Shown here piece after piece: positions 1 through 11,310 of a DNA stretch of 64,000 nucleotides (position 1 is the first letter of the stretch; the number at the start of each line of letters is the position of its first letter). The DNA comes from Elymus sibiricus (taxonomy: Eukaryota; Streptophyta; Magnoliopsida; Poales; Poaceae): positions 451,087,379 through 451,151,378 of the forward strand of contig CM077676.1 of NCBI GenBank assembly GCA_039707655.1, given 5' to 3'. The position numbers and the translations under genes are program-made. The notes under the pieces are model-generated. The model worked only from the letters and a program-made list of their open reading frames with translations. It was not told the DNA's origin and searched no databases.

Positions 1-349
1 GTATGAGGTAATTTGCACCCTTCGTTCTGTACCGTATATATATGTAGCCCCCAAGGGCCGGGTCATTATGGAATGACGACCCGGGACTTCAAAATTGAAC
101 TCATAAGTAGAACTTCAACCGGCGACCCCAAAGGCCGGCTCGCCATTAATGACGGGCGGGTCTTCATAACTTAGCAAGATAGATCGATTTATGCATTAGC
201 CCCCAAGTGCCATGTAGAGTGCCCGCAGCTGCATGGAACTTGCCTTGCTGTTTGTTTTAAGCTCGAAAGCATGTAGCCCCCATGTGCCGGGTTGTCCTTT
301 AGGGCGGCCCGGGTCATACGTATATGATGTACAACAGTCTGCCCTGCAG
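1..349. repeat. Iterated agcccccaag motif in the 3' region of element A
   Basis: Three copies of a (t/g)tagccccca(a/t)g(g/t)gccggg-like motif occur near 45, 199 and 273, and a shorter match lies near 2091. Read on the minus strand, the coding strand of A, each is a purine run ending GGGGGCTA, like the polypurine tract next to the 3' LTR of the related element G. The segment has no convincing reading frame, although it may hold the first exon or intron of the antisense ORF. Confidence 0.6.
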
Positions 350-1363
350 GAAATGCTAGATCAAGTGGAGACCCATGCTTCCTTCTTCCGAAAGGAAGCA
401 ATTAAGGAGGAGAAATTGCGCAAAGAGGCTGAAAAATCCACTGCTGAGGCCAATAAGTCTTTGGTCATTGTGAGGAACACCTTGCAAGCGACTGAAGCTG
501 CAAGAGCCGCCCAAGCCGCGCGAGCTGAAGAGGCCGAAGCCAAAATTGAGCCGGTCACTCACGAATTGGCGAGTCTGAAAGGCCAAATTACCGCCATGTG
601 CCGGGCCATCTTCGGTAAGCCAACCGACCACCATGCACCAAGAGGTCCAACTTAAATATGCTACGCCGGCTTTGACTGATCATGTATACTTACTTTTTCA
701 GGTCGGAAGAATCAAACTCTTGTGCAGCAACCAGTGGTGAAATTGAAGGCGGTGTACACCCTTGTAGAACAACTGTACATAGGCGGCTATCGCTGCATAA
801 AGGCCGCCAAGAACACCAAGGCGCCGCCACAGTTGATTGCAGACATGTTAAAAGAGCTGTCTGTCGTGCCCAGGTGGTTTGAGGACTGGAAGAAGGCGTG
901 CTGCCGCACTGGGGCTCTAACAGCACTTGCGCGAGCCAAGGCATACGTGCCCGAGCTCGACCCGGCTCAGCTTGTGGGCGGGTACCCAGAGTTCAACGTG
1001 GACGACACAACCTTTACCAAGAAAGATTTCCAACGCTGCATCAAAGAAACCCGGGTTGCAGCCACTGCGATCGCAGAAGAGGCAGATCTGACCAGGTACC
1101 AGGCGCTTTACTCGAAGGAGAACGAGCGGATAGAGCCACCAAATCATGAGCCGGTGGCCCTAACCCGCATGCGTAAGCCATCCTTTGCCCCTGAAGTCGA
1201 ACCTTCCTCCCTGATAACCGCCGATGCCCTATTTGAAGCATTGCGCTCAATTCAGTGGTCGACCGGCGAGTCAAGTCAAGAGGCGGAGGATGACGACGAC
1301 CGCGAAGAGCCGGCACACGGCACTTCATCGGGCGCTGGCGCCAGCTCTGACCCGGCAGCATAG
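233..1363 (+). CDS. Antisense ORF (aORF) of Tat element, two exons
   Basis: An open frame from 233 or from an acceptor at 348-349 runs to a donor at 615 (G|GTAAGC). It resumes after an acceptor at 700-701 (TTTTTCAG|GTCGG) and ends at the TAG closing at 1363. The intron is 615-701, 87 nt. The codon split G|GT keeps the frame, and the joined product reads on smoothly (RKNQTLVQQ) before residues otherwise read only from 722. The first half is a charged coiled coil (KEEKLRKEAEKSTAEANKS); the second is a helical domain with an acidic, Ser/Ala-rich tail (EDDDDREE). It lies opposite to gag-pol between pol and the 3' LTR, as known for Tat antisense ORFs. Function is unknown. The 5' end is uncertain: ATG 233 is possible, but coherent protein starts near 350, so an upstream exon may lie to the left. 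No internal stop is seen. Confidence 0.65.
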
Positions 1364-2251
1364 AGCGCCGGCTTATCCTTTTGTAAGCGGGACTTGTAAA
1401 AAACTTTGTCGTGGCCACAATTGATGGGCGGCTTGTAATAGCGTAGCTTTAAAACAGTTGTTACATATTCCAGTACCATCGCGTACTGTGCTTGCTTATT
1501 GCCTGTATAAATAGTTTGTACTTCTGTGAATCCTCTTTTGGGCATTGAGAGCCGGTTTTTGCAATAGAGTGATTCTGCTGAAATAATAACAATTGCATGT
1601 AATGGTGACTGATGAAATCACATAAACAACGAGTAATCTTTGTTACTGTTTGCGATGAATCAAGAATATCAAAATGTACTAAAATAAATGCTATTTGTGG
1701 ATGTATGCATGTATGCAGAGATGGGATGAGTGCAACAAAAAGAACATAATCGTAAGTCAGAATATGCTTGAAACGGCCGGCTTATAAAGCGCAAGCCGGC
1801 TGCTAAACACAACTTGAAACGGCCGGCCCATAAAGCGCAAGCCGGAATATGCTTTCATGAAGCTGGTAATTTGGCCTGTTGGTTTGTCCTCGCTCTCTGA
1901 AAGCTGGCTCTCACACAACTAATCGGACATTTTAACTCTGACGAATTCAGGGTCACCTATGTGATTGACTCGTCAGACGTACGCCGGGTCATTTTTAGGG
2001 AGTAGCATCTTGCTAACAGGTAGGTTTAACCAACTTGGTGGCATCTCGCCGGGTGAAAGGGTTTTGTAAGCTAAACACAATTGAGTTGGAAGCCCCCAAG
2101 TAACCAAGATCAACAAATAAAGATCCAGCACACAAATTTTGAGGCAAAATAACACTTTTTACACAGTGCTGCTGGTCGTTATTTTATTTAATCGAAAAAG
2201 AGGTATATACATGATAGAAGGTATGTACAAATATGTGACCCAGTCAATGAC
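1364..2251. other. Non-coding spacer between aORF and pol of element A
   Basis: This lies between the convergent ends of the plus-strand aORF and minus-strand pol. No reading frame of note is seen. A segment of about 43 bp containing ggccggc(t/c)(t/c)ataaagcgcaagccgg is present twice in tandem (about 1769-1846). Polyadenylation signals for both transcripts would be expected here but I cannot assign them. Confidence 0.5.
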
Positions 2252-3568
2252 TCAGGTATAGTATGGCCGGAGTTGGGCAATATTCCAGGGCCGGCTTGTT
2301 TCCTCCTCAGAGGTACGTGATTTATCCGCCTCACGTATATCAATCAGGTAATATGACCCGTTGTTGAGATTCTTGCTAACCACAAAGGGCCCTTCCCAAG
2401 GTGGTGAAAGCTTATGCATGCCTGTCTGGTCTTGTATCAGACGGAGCACTGAGTCACCTTCCTGAAAAGTGCGGCTTCGAACTCTATGGCTGTGATAGCG
2501 ACGTAGGTCTTGCTGATAAATTGCTGATCTGGATGCGGCAAGGTCGCGCTCTTCCTCCAGAGCATCAAGAGTGTCTTGGCGAGCCTGCTCATTATCCGAT
2601 TCCACATAGGCCGCCACTCGAGGGGAGTCATGACGAATATCGCTTGGAAGGATAGCTTCTACACCATAGACTAGGAAAAACGGCGTATAGCCTGTTGACC
2701 TGTTGGGAGTAGTCCGTATGCTCCAAAGCACCGAAGGTAATTCTTCTTCCCAGCAACCCGGCGTGCGCTGCAAAGGCACCATGAGCCGGGGTTTGATACC
2801 ACGCAACAATTCCTGATTGGCCCTTTCTGCCTGTCCGTTGGACTGAGGATGCGCAACCGATGCTAGATCAAGCCGGATGTGCTCCTGTTGACAGAACTGT
2901 TCCATGACTCCCTTGGACAGATTGGTTCCATTGTCTGTAATGATACTGTGCGGGTAGCCAAATCGGAATATCAGCTTTTTCAGAAACTTGACAGCTGTAG
3001 CCGCGTCGCAGTTGCTGACCGACTTTGCTTCCACCCACTTGGTAAACTTGTCCACATCCACCAGTAGGTGCGTATGCTTGTTCTTAGAACGTTTGAAGGG
3101 TCCCACCATGTCAAGCCCCCAGACCGCGAAGGGCCAAGTAATCGGGATCATCCTCAATTCTTGAGCCGACACATGGGCCTGGCGAGCATATTTCTGGCAA
3201 CCATCACACTTACGGACAATGTTCTCTGCGTCAGCATGAGCCGTGAGCCAGTAAAAACCATGCCGGAAAGCCTTCGCGACCAGTGATCTTGAGCCGGCAT
3301 GGTGTCCACAATCGCCAGAGTGAATCTCATTGAGAATCACGCGACCTTCTTTAGGTGAAACACAACGCTGAAAAACACCAGTGATGCTTCGTCGGTGCAA
3401 CTCGCCATTGACAATAGTCATAGACTTGGATCGTCTGATGATCTGTTGAGCGAGGATTTCCTCAGTTGGCAGTTCTCCCCGGCTTAGGTAAGCCAAATAG
3501 GGGACCATCCAATCAGGGATAGCGTGGACATCAGCCACTAGAGCCGCCTCCGGGTCAGGAATAGCCAA
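2252..3568 (-). pseudogene. Integrase of element A
   Basis: This 438-residue stretch is the C-terminal part of the pol polyprotein. It has the HHCC zinc-binding region (HSGDCGHH near residues 83-90, then CDGC at 121-124). The DDE core has D153 in GLDMVGPF, D212 in TDNGTN and E248 in AERANQELL. It ends in a basic C-terminal region with RPWNIAQLRPYYT. Integrase joins the retrotransposon cDNA to host DNA. No chromodomain follows, which fits Tat rather than chromoviruses. The domain is complete, but in-frame stops upstream (about 3606 and 3722-3724) separate it from RT, so the polyprotein can no longer be made whole. Confidence 0.92.
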
Positions 3569-3601
3569 GTCCTCCTCTGTTGGTAACTTGACAGACGGGT
3601 T

Positions 3602-3949
3602 GTGCTAAACATCCAGGAACACATTGGGTGGCACTAGCTTGCGCTGAGAACCCAAGCGAGAGAGTGCGTCTGCCGCCTCGTTCTGCCGGCGATCAATGTG
3701 GTCAACTTGATAACCTTTGAAGTGTCAAGCAATATTTGTGACTGCCTGCCGATAAGCCGCCATAAGGGGATCCTTGGAATCCCATGTACCTGAAACTTGC
3801 TGGGCCACTAAGTCTGAGTCGCCCAAACACCTGACCCGGCTCAGGTTCATCTCCTTGGCCATCCGAAGCCCATGAAGCAAAGCCTCATATTCCGCTGCAT
3901 TGTTAGTACAGGGGAACATGAGTCTCAAAACATAACCGAACTTATCTCC
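3602..3949 (-). pseudogene. Second (archaeal-type) RNase H of element A
   Basis: This continues the RT frame after a TGA near 3950. Together with the last residues of the RT stretch (FDGSRQLEGSGAG) it carries NNAAEYEALLHGL, LGDSDLVAQQVSG and, after another TGA at 3722-3724, NEAADALSRLGS. The ordered Asp, Glu, Asp, Asp positions match the additional RNase H that the literature describes as archaeal-like and specific to Tat elements. In the cell such a domain would degrade the RNA strand of the RNA:DNA hybrid. It is broken here by at least three in-frame stops, so it is a relic. Confidence 0.8.
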
Positions 3950-5392
3950 TCATGGGGAAGTAATCACAACTCCAGCCCCCGAGCCTTCAAGCTGCCTTGA
4001 GCCGTCAAAGTGTATGGACCAGTATGTTGTTTTGGGCTTCTCTTTGGGAGCCTGCAACTCTGTCCAATCATTAATGAAATCCACCAACGCCTGAGATTTG
4101 ATTGCTGTGCGAGGCACGTATTTGAGATGATGCGGACCGAGCTCGATGGCCCACTTAGCAACCCGGCATGTCGCCTCCCGGTTCTGGATTATATACCCAA
4201 GAGGTGCTGAGCTGACCACAGTGATTGGATGTTCGTGCAAGTAATGCTTCTGCTTGCGGCTAGCCATGAATACTCCGTAGACCAGTTTCTGCCAATGTGG
4301 ATATCGCTGCTTGGACTCAGTTAACACCTCACTGATATAATACACAGGGTGCTGGACTGGATATTCCTTGCCATCTTCCTTGTGCTCTACCACAACTGCC
4401 ACGCTTACCGCTTTATTATTGGCAGCAATATATAGCAACATTGGTTCCTTCTCACGAGGGGCAGCAAGGAGTGGCGGCTCAGACAACTGCTTCTTAAGGG
4501 CCTCAAAAGCCTGATCTGCAGCATCACTCCAGACGAAGTTATCTGATTTCTTAAGCAACTGGTATAACGGAATTGCCTTCTCTCCAAGCCGGCTTATGAA
4601 CCGACTTAGTGCCGCAACCCGCCTAGCCAGCTTCTGCACCTCATTCAGTCTGGCCGGCTTAGCCAGGGTCGTGATTGCCTTGATCTTTTCCGGGTTAGCT
4701 TCAATGACATGCTCGGAAACAAGAAATCCCAGAAGTTTTCCTGCAGGGACACCAAAAACACACTTCTCCGGGTTAAGCTCCATCTGGTAGACACGGAGGT
4801 TGTCAAATGTTTCCTTGAGATCCTCCAACAGAGTTTCTTTCTTGCGGGACTTAACCACAATGTCATCAACATAAGCATGAACGTTCCGCCCGATCTGTTT
4901 ATGAAAGCAGCTCTGGACACAATGCTGGTAAGTCGCTTGTGCACACTTTAAACCGAACGGCATGGTTGTATAACAGAAAGCTCCAAAAGGTGTGATGAAA
5001 GACGTCTTTTCCTGGTCTTCCAGCTTCATTTTGATCTGATGATAGCTAGAGTAAGCATCTAGGAAGCATAAGCTCTCACAACCAGCCGTAGCATCGATGA
5101 TCTGGTCAATACGGGGCAAGGCAAAGGGGTCACTGGGACAAGCCTTATTCAGGTCTGTGCAATCAACACACATCCGCCAAGTCCCGTTTTTCTTCAGAAC
5201 AAGCACTGGGTTAGCTAGCCATTCGGGATGGAAGACTTCGACGATGAACCCGGCCGCTAGGAGCCGGGCCACTTCTTCACCAATAGCTTTCCGCCTTTCC
5301 TCATTAAAACGACGGAGATACTGGCGAACTGGCTTGAACTTGGGATCCACATTAAGAGAGTGCTCATCGAGTTCTCTCGGTACACCTGGCAT
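3950..5392 (-). pseudogene. Reverse transcriptase and first RNase H of element A
   Basis: This 480-residue stretch has RT fingers and palm: NPVLVLKKNGTWRMCVDCTD near 61-80, FLDAYSSYHQI near 110-120, TMPFGLKCA near 143-151 and the active-site YVDD at 174-177. The connection and first RNase H region follow (DQAFEALKK onward, LYIAANN), with the start of a second RNase H at the end (FDGSRQLEGSG). RT copies the element RNA into DNA. The stretch ends at a TGA codon whose context suggests a former CGA, and protein similarity continues beyond it. The upstream boundary is also a stop (about 5453-5455), with protein-like sequence across it. Confidence 0.92.
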
Positions 5393-5455
5393 GTCAGAAA
5401 GTTTCCATGCAAAAATGTCCCGGTTCTCACGGATGAACTCGATGAGCGCACTTTC

Positions 5456-6091
5456 CTATTTGGGATCCATATTTGCCCCGATGGTGAACTGCTCAAAAGA
5501 ATTGCCCGGGGTGAAATCAACTTGCTTTGTGTCTCCGGCCGACTTAAACTTGAGCAGAGGGTCTGACTCCGTTGTGGGCTTCTTCAGGGACGGCCTGTCC
5601 GACGGGTCAACATTGTCCTTATAGTACCGCAATTCCTCCGCAGCGCAAGCCGTCTCGGCGTATGCTGCATCTCCTTCCTCGCACTCGAGTGCAATCTTCC
5701 GGTTGCCTTCCACTGTGATGGTTCCCCTTGGTCCTGGCACCTTCATTTTCAGGTAAACGTAACACGACCGTGTCATGAAATGCGTATAAGCCGGCCGGCC
5801 AAATAAGGCGTGGTATGGGCTCTTAAGCTTAACCACCTCAAAGGACAGGAACTCAGAACGCCAGTTAGCCTCTGAGCCAAAGGCCACCTCAAGGGAAATT
5901 CTTCCCATGGGATAGGCTGACTTGCCAGGAACAATGCCGTGAAAGACTGTAGAGGACGCAGTTAACTGCTTATCGGACAGATTCATCCGCCTGAACGTGT
6001 CATAATACAGAATGTTGATGCTGCTGCCTCCGTCCATGAGCACCTTAGTCAGGGTGTAACCGCCGACTTGTGGCACAACCACCAGAGCCAA
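5456..6091 (-). pseudogene. Aspartic protease region of element A
   Basis: This stretch carries a retropepsin-like region: LTKVLMDGGSSINILY has the catalytic-site pattern (usually DTG or DSG, here DGGSS), followed by FGRPAYTHFM, the counterpart of the usual ILGRP-type strand. The protease would cut the gag-pol polyprotein. The C-terminal part leads into the RT leader. The frame is closed on both sides by nonsense codons while protein-like sequence continues, so it is part of one decayed polyprotein frame. DGG in place of DTG is common in plant Tat elements in my recollection, so it need not be a defect. Confidence 0.8.
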
Positions 6092-6133
6092 CTGGCCAGG
6101 GTGATCGAGGAGGATTGGATGATCCGCCCTGCT

Positions 6134-7135
6134 CTAGGTAACCGGCTGCTCGGACCAGTTGAGATAATAGGGAACTGCTGACTCAACTGTGTGGGCGGCT
6201 CGTCGTTGTACCTTCCGATCCCGTTTGCAGGTGCTGGTGGTGAAAACATGATACTGCCCACTATTTAACTGTTTCGGGTTACTCTGAAACCCTGTCGCAC
6301 CAGCCTGGTGCTGATTCCCCTGGTTGTTCCGCTGATTGCCGCCTCCAGTGTTACCAGCCCCCTGGAACCCGCCGCCTTGACCACTGTTCCCTTGGAAGCC
6401 GGGTCCTGCGAAGGGCCCTTGCAAGCCGGCGCCTGAGAAGCCGGGTCCCTGGTTGGCGGGTTGTCCGCCGTTGCCGCCCCCATTATGATGATTCTGGAAG
6501 ACCCGCTTGGCAAACTCTTGCATGACATAGCAATTTTCCCAGGAGTGACTGGACGGCTTACCATTGTAACTGTGTTTCGGACAAGGAGCCTTGAGAGCTT
6601 CCTCGTAAGTGAGAGGGCGATTACCAGACTGCCTCCTTGAACCGTCATTCTGCCGCTGACCTTTGTTCTCTGTGTTTGTGTTCGCCACCAGATCGGAACT
6701 ACCGTTGTTGTTCTACCCGTTACTACTGCTCTGCTGGTGGCCCTTGCCACCGCCTTTCTTGTCCTTACCGGCTTTATCCTCATCAGACGGCGGGTCTTTA
6801 GTATTGTCAGACTCCGCGTACCGGGTTAAGACATCCATCAGATCACTCATATCTTGGGTTTTTCTCTTGAGTCGCCCTAGTTTCTGGACCAGTTGCTGAA
6901 ACTTGCATGTTCGCTCTAGAACAAGCACTGCCTGAGCCGCCGAGATGCTGTCAGAACTGTGTATAACCTCTGTAACCCGGCGAGCCCAATGGTGTGCCGA
7001 CTCATCATCGCGCTGAACACATCGTTACAGATCAACAATGGTGGTTGGCCTTTTACAGGCTCCCTGGAAGTTTTTGATGATGCGCTCCTTCAGCTCCTGC
7101 CACGTGTTGATGGAATTCACCGGTAGGTTTTTCAT
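6134..7135 (-). pseudogene. Gag C-terminal part of element A, broken by stops
   Basis: Coherent protein runs from the main gag stretch across stops near 7136, 7033 and 6713 down to 6134. Visible parts are a capsid tail (NSINTWQELKERIIKNFQGA, ESAHHWARRV), a Lys/Gly-rich linker (KAGKDKKGGGKGHQQSSS), then CPKHSYNGKPSSHSWENC, a C-x2-H plus H-x4-C arrangement like the atypical nucleocapsid finger of Tat gag. A Gly/Gln/Asn-rich tail follows. Nucleocapsid binds the genomic RNA in the virus-like particle. Several stops replace codons that look like CAA, CAG or CGA. Confidence 0.75.
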
Positions 7136-8974
7136 CTAGGTGCGAGCGGGGCTCTCCAACATCAGAGGTAGGTAACGCGCACACACTGACTCACTTGCGC
7201 CCAACAAGTCCATTGCCAGCTCATAACTTTCGATCCACTCGGTGGGCTCCAGGTTCGCTGTATAGTTAGGAACCTTGCGAGGCCCTTTGAAATCAGGGGG
7301 TATGCGCGCCTCTCGCAGGGCTGGTATTAAACGTGGAGTTCCGATCATGCGGCTTGAAGAGCCCCCAGGTCGGCCATCCGTCGGGGTTGCTACGGGCGGG
7401 CGATGCACTTCCGGCGGGTTAACATCCGGCGGCGGGTTGACTCTCACTGGCGTGTTGACGTGTGCCGGCGGGTCGCGCCCTGCACGCGCGTTTTCCTCCT
7501 CCCACGCTCGAAGAACTCGAGACGCCTCCGCAACGTATTGCGGGATCCTAGGTTGGTGTTGTTCTGCCAGCGGCTGGGCGGCTCTCCTGCGATGCGCGCT
7601 GCTGGAGACTGCTGGCGACTCTGGATGCTGGCTCCTGGTATGGCTCTGGTGAGGGGTTGAGTGAAGACGGTGCTGGCTATGCGAGTAGTTGGCCTGCTGC
7701 ACTACTGCTGTCTTGAGCATTGCAATAGCATTCCTGGCCTCTGTCTGAATCAGGCCGTCCCCCTCAATCAAAATAGCTGCCAAGTTGTGGGTCGCTGCCA
7801 GCACATTATCAACCGGGTTAGAGTAGTGTCCAATTGGGGTCTGGAACTGGTGAGACGACGGCTGCTGCTGTTGGTCTGGCGTGCGTTGTTGGGCCGGCTC
7901 CCGCTGCTGAACCGGCTGTTGCAAAGGCGCCTCTCCCGTGGGGATGACTCCAGCCCACGGGTTCGTCAGAGCCGGCGGTGTGGTGAACAGCTGGGTCGGC
8001 TCGAGATTGGCCGGAAGCCGGCTCTGATGACGCCTCCGGTGGACAAGTTCTGACTCGGCCTGTCGGCGACTTAGGTAACTCGCCTCCTCCTCCAGACGCT
8101 GCCGCTCCTCGGCAATCCGGGCATGTTCCTGTACCATGCGGGCATTCTCCGCATTGATGTCCTCTTGGATCTTGGCCATCTGCTCGCGACACTTCGTGAT
8201 CTCTGTGTTGCGCGCGGTTGCGTTCTCCGCAGTGACCGGCTCGGTCAACAGGGCTGCGAGCGTGGTCATCAAGTCCGCGAGTGCCTGAACCCCAGTTTTC
8301 TGAGAGCCGGTGGCCGACATACCGGCTCCTCCTAAGCCGGCAAGGATGTTGTTCTGCCCAGATGTTGGATTGACCAGGTCATGCACCGGATCTTGCCTAC
8401 CCGCCATGTATACCACCGCGAAGCGAGGCGGCTCTAGGCTCTCTGGAAAGACATCGTCCGTGTGCCCAAGCCTTCCAGCATGCGGAGGAAGGATTGACAC
8501 GGTTTCTCCCGCCGAGGACTCGCTGTCAGATTGGACGAGCGTATCATCTTCAGACAGGGAGTTCTCCGACAAGGCCACCCCTTGGGTGAAACCTACGAAG
8601 ACATGGTTCCGGGCGGCTTGACGCGGGGCAGGTCTCGCCTGACTCGGCCCAGCGTGGCGTGCCGACTCAACACCGGCGATACTCTCCAACCCGGCGGCCG
8701 ACTCGCCGACCACGCCAATGAAGGTATGGATTTTGCTGAAGGGGACCCGGTACCCGTACTCAATCGAGTCGGCGTCGGGGCCCCAGTATGAATCGTTGAT
8801 GTAGAACTTCCCACGGCGGCTCTTGGTCATCATGCCAACCGCGTACTTCCCGAACCCTGGAAGAGATCCCGCTAAGAACTCAACTCCACCGTGCGTGAGC
8901 CCCACGGTGGGCGCCAACTGTCGTGGTTTTAACACGGCAGATGCCCTTGTGAAAGGATTTAGAGATGAGGCCAT
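7136..8974 (-). pseudogene. Gag N-terminal and capsid region of element A
   Basis: The open frame is 612 residues, closed by a TAG at 7136 with homology-like sequence beyond. It has a conserved start segment (GGVEFLAGSLPGFGKYAVG near 29-47), an acidic region, a coiled coil (EEASYLSRRQAESEL near 285-300), a long Gln/Pro-rich linker and the beginning of a capsid domain (FKGPRKVPNYTANLEPTEWI near 565-585). Gag forms the particle. The first ATG (8974) is inside the LTR, and the frame crosses the LTR end and primer-binding site. The next Met pair is at 8833, downstream of the conserved GGVEFL segment, so the true start is unclear. Confidence 0.8.
8900..8918 (-). other. Primer-binding site of element A
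   Basis: Directly inside the LTR on the minus strand the sequence reads TGGCGCCCACCGTGGGG after a 2-nt spacer. TGG at its start pairs with a tRNA CCA end. Element G has the identical site (about 47617-47635). I do not assign the tRNA with certainty. Confidence 0.7.
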
Positions 8975-9447
8975 CGCACAAGTGTGGAAGCTTAACGGGG
9001 TTGATCAGGAATGAGAATACGCCGGGTTACCCAGGTTCGGCCCCTCACGGTGGAGGTAAAAGCCTACGTCATGCTTGATTATATTGCTGTAGATCTCGAT
9101 TACAAGGATGCGGAATCGCTAACCTAGCTCTCGAGGAGGTTGTAACTTAGTATTTTTCGTATAGGTGCTCCCCTTTATATATACAGGTTGAACCCTAGAT
9201 TACATGAGAGTCCGGGTCGTTCTTTGACCCGTCTCCTACTCTGCCCTACTTGTCCTCCAAGTCGGCCTTCACGCCATTCCCCTTTTCATGAGCCGACCCA
9301 TTGCCTAAGCTGGCCTATCCTCATCAGGCCTCGTCAGAGCCGGCCCATCAAGAGTCCTTCAGCCCCGCAGTGAGCTGACCCGCTGAGCAAGCTCTATGGC
9401 CGGGTTATCACTCTGCCGGGTCTATGTGTTGGTAAATATCCCCTACA
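8919..9447 (-). repeat. 5' LTR of element A (529 bp)
   Basis: The LTR begins TGTCGTGG at 8919 next to the primer-binding site and ends ggtaaatatcccctaCA at 9447. The block cccaggttcggcccct followed by aggtaaaagcctacgtc is shared with the LTRs of element G, which end in the matching ggtaatatccccgtCA. A TATA box reads TATATATAAA on the minus strand (9174-9183). Confidence 0.85.
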
Positions 9448-10109
9448 CCCTTCGAGCCCGACGCAGCCATCGCCGCCGCCTCGTCGTAGCACGCGGCCAC
9501 CGGCAACCGTTCGCTGCGCCGTCATGTCCAGGAGCTCCCTGGCGCCCGAGGAATGACGCCATCGATCGCTTCCTCAACTATGGTCATCGCGCGTCTTCAC
9601 CGGCGATCTACACCACCTCAACCTCTCCCGCTCCACCGATCTCACCTACGGCTCCGCCGTGAGCCCCCGCTTCTTCTCGACCTCCCCTTGCTCCTTCTCG
9701 TGCTCCATAGGTTAGCTCCCGTAGAGCACCGCCGTCACCGCCGTCAGACGTCGTCGTTCTGGTCACCTCCGGCCGCCCTAGCCAGTGCCCAAGCCATCTT
9801 CGGACGTGGCTCGATGCACCCGTTCGAACGGTGGTCTCTGCGCGCCAATTGGCTGCCGAAGCCGCGTTTTCGGTGGGCTCCCGCGTCTCCGCACGTCTCT
9901 GTGGCCTCGCCGGAGCGCGCGCCGGCGTTTAAACGCCGGTGGGGCCCGCGTGTCAATTAGTTAGCACTAACCCGGGCCTAAACAGCCACTAACAAGTGGA
10001 CCCACTACTGTAGCGATTAGGTTTAACACTAATTAACCCTGTAAGCTAATCACCCAGTGACAGGCTAGGCCCACTGGCTAAATTAGTTAATTAAATAAAC
10101 AAAATCATA

Positions 10110-10300
10110 GTTAAACTAACAGTGGCTCACATGTGGGTCCACTGGGCCCAGTTGACCCAGTGAAATGCTGACTGGGCCGGTCCCAGCCACTGACATGTGG
10201 GTCCCACTGGACCCACTGTCCAGTCAACGTTGACCCAGTCAACTGCTGACTGTGCAGTTGACTGGGCCCACTGTCGGCCACACATGCACATTTCTGGGTA
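10110..10300. repeat. Imperfect gggtccactgggccc repeats in H
   Basis: Variants of gtgggtcc(c)actgg(g/a)ccca and ttgacccagt(c/g)aa recur at short spacing, giving a degenerate local repeat with self-complementary potential. No reading frame is implied. Confidence 0.5.
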
Positions 10301-11089
10301 CACTTCTGTGTACCCATAGCAATTTATATTTAAATGATTTTCGAATTAAATTAATTTCAGAAATTCCAGAATATTATTAAAACTTTAAAAAATCATATAA
10401 AATAAACCGTAACTCGGATGAAAATAATTTATATATGAAAAATGATCAGAAAAATATGAAGAATCCGAATATGCCCTCCACATACCTGTCACATGCCTCT
10501 AACATACTAAAAGTTGAACATTTGCTACCGAAACCGCTAAATGAATAGTGTTTGGAGCTGGGAAAATATTCCCGAATATTTTCCCGCTCCGTTTAAAATA
10601 CCTAGCTCTGCGTTAGGGCACCCCTAGCACATCCTATTGCCATGCCAAACATCTGTGTGTATTGTTTGCTTTATATTTACTGTTTCTTCCCCCTCTTCTC
10701 TCCGGTAGACTCCGAGTCCGACGCTGCCCCTGTGATCGACTACGTCACCGACGACCTTGCTTCTTTTTCAGCAGAGCTTCCAGGCAAGCAAACCCCCTTG
10801 ATCATTCCTATATCACCTATTCCTTCTTCCCCATGTTTGCATTAGATTTTGCTACTGTAATTGATTGCTCCTATTCTGATGCATGGCCTGATGTTGTAAC
10901 CTGCTGTTGATACTTTACCTGTTGTCCTAAATGCTTAGTATAGGCTGGTTAGCGATCCATCAGTGACCCTACACCCTTGTCCGTGTTGCCCCGCTTTATT
11001 ACTGGTGCCCCGATCATTGTGATCGATGTACAGGGACTGACACAGCACCGCACCCCCCTTAGTTGTACGACTCTGCAGAACTACTATCG

Positions 11090-11310
11090 ACTGCCGAGGG
11101 TGATACCTCCTACCTCACTCTTGATGACATCTCTGTAGCGTACCTAGTCGGTTGTGGGTTACCGAGGGTGATTCCTCTTTCACCACCTCCGGTGAAGCCT
11201 CTGTCGTGCAACCCCTCAAGTGAGGACCCATCGAGGGTGATTCCTCCAGGTTCACCTTGACGGTTACATCAAGTGGGAATCCATCGAGGGTGATTCCTTG
11301 GATTACCCTC
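11090..11310. repeat. Four copies of gagggtgat(t/a)cctc in H
   Basis: The motif (c/t)cgagggtgattcc recurs near 11095, 11162, 11232 and 11286, spaced 50-70 bp apart with related intervening sequence such as aagtg(g)gaatcc. It is a degenerate minisatellite inside the LTR. Confidence 0.65.

Larger units (their letters stand above)
1..9447 (-). mobile_element. Element A: Tat-lineage Ty3/gypsy retrotransposon, 3' end outside window
   Basis: Reading right to left there is an LTR (8919-9447), a primer-binding site, gag, protease, RT with RNase H, a second RNase H and integrase, then about 2.2 kb of 3' region holding an antisense ORF. The order protease-RT-RNaseH-integrase marks Ty3/gypsy. The extra RNase H after the normal one and the antisense ORF before the 3' LTR are known marks of the Tat lineage (Grande, Retand, Ogre). 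The 3' LTR is beyond the left edge, so no target duplication can be checked; the right flank starts cccttc. Every reading frame is broken by in-frame stops, so this copy is dead. Family naming is inference. Confidence 0.9.

Noticed and set aside
233..655. Treating 233-655 and 722-1363 as two separate genes
   Set aside because: A consensus intron (615-701) joins them in one frame and the protein reads continuously across it.
9396..9960. Plus-strand ORFs of 88 and 135 residues
   Set aside because: GC-rich LTR leader; the first crosses the A/H junction at 9447, so it cannot be an old gene.
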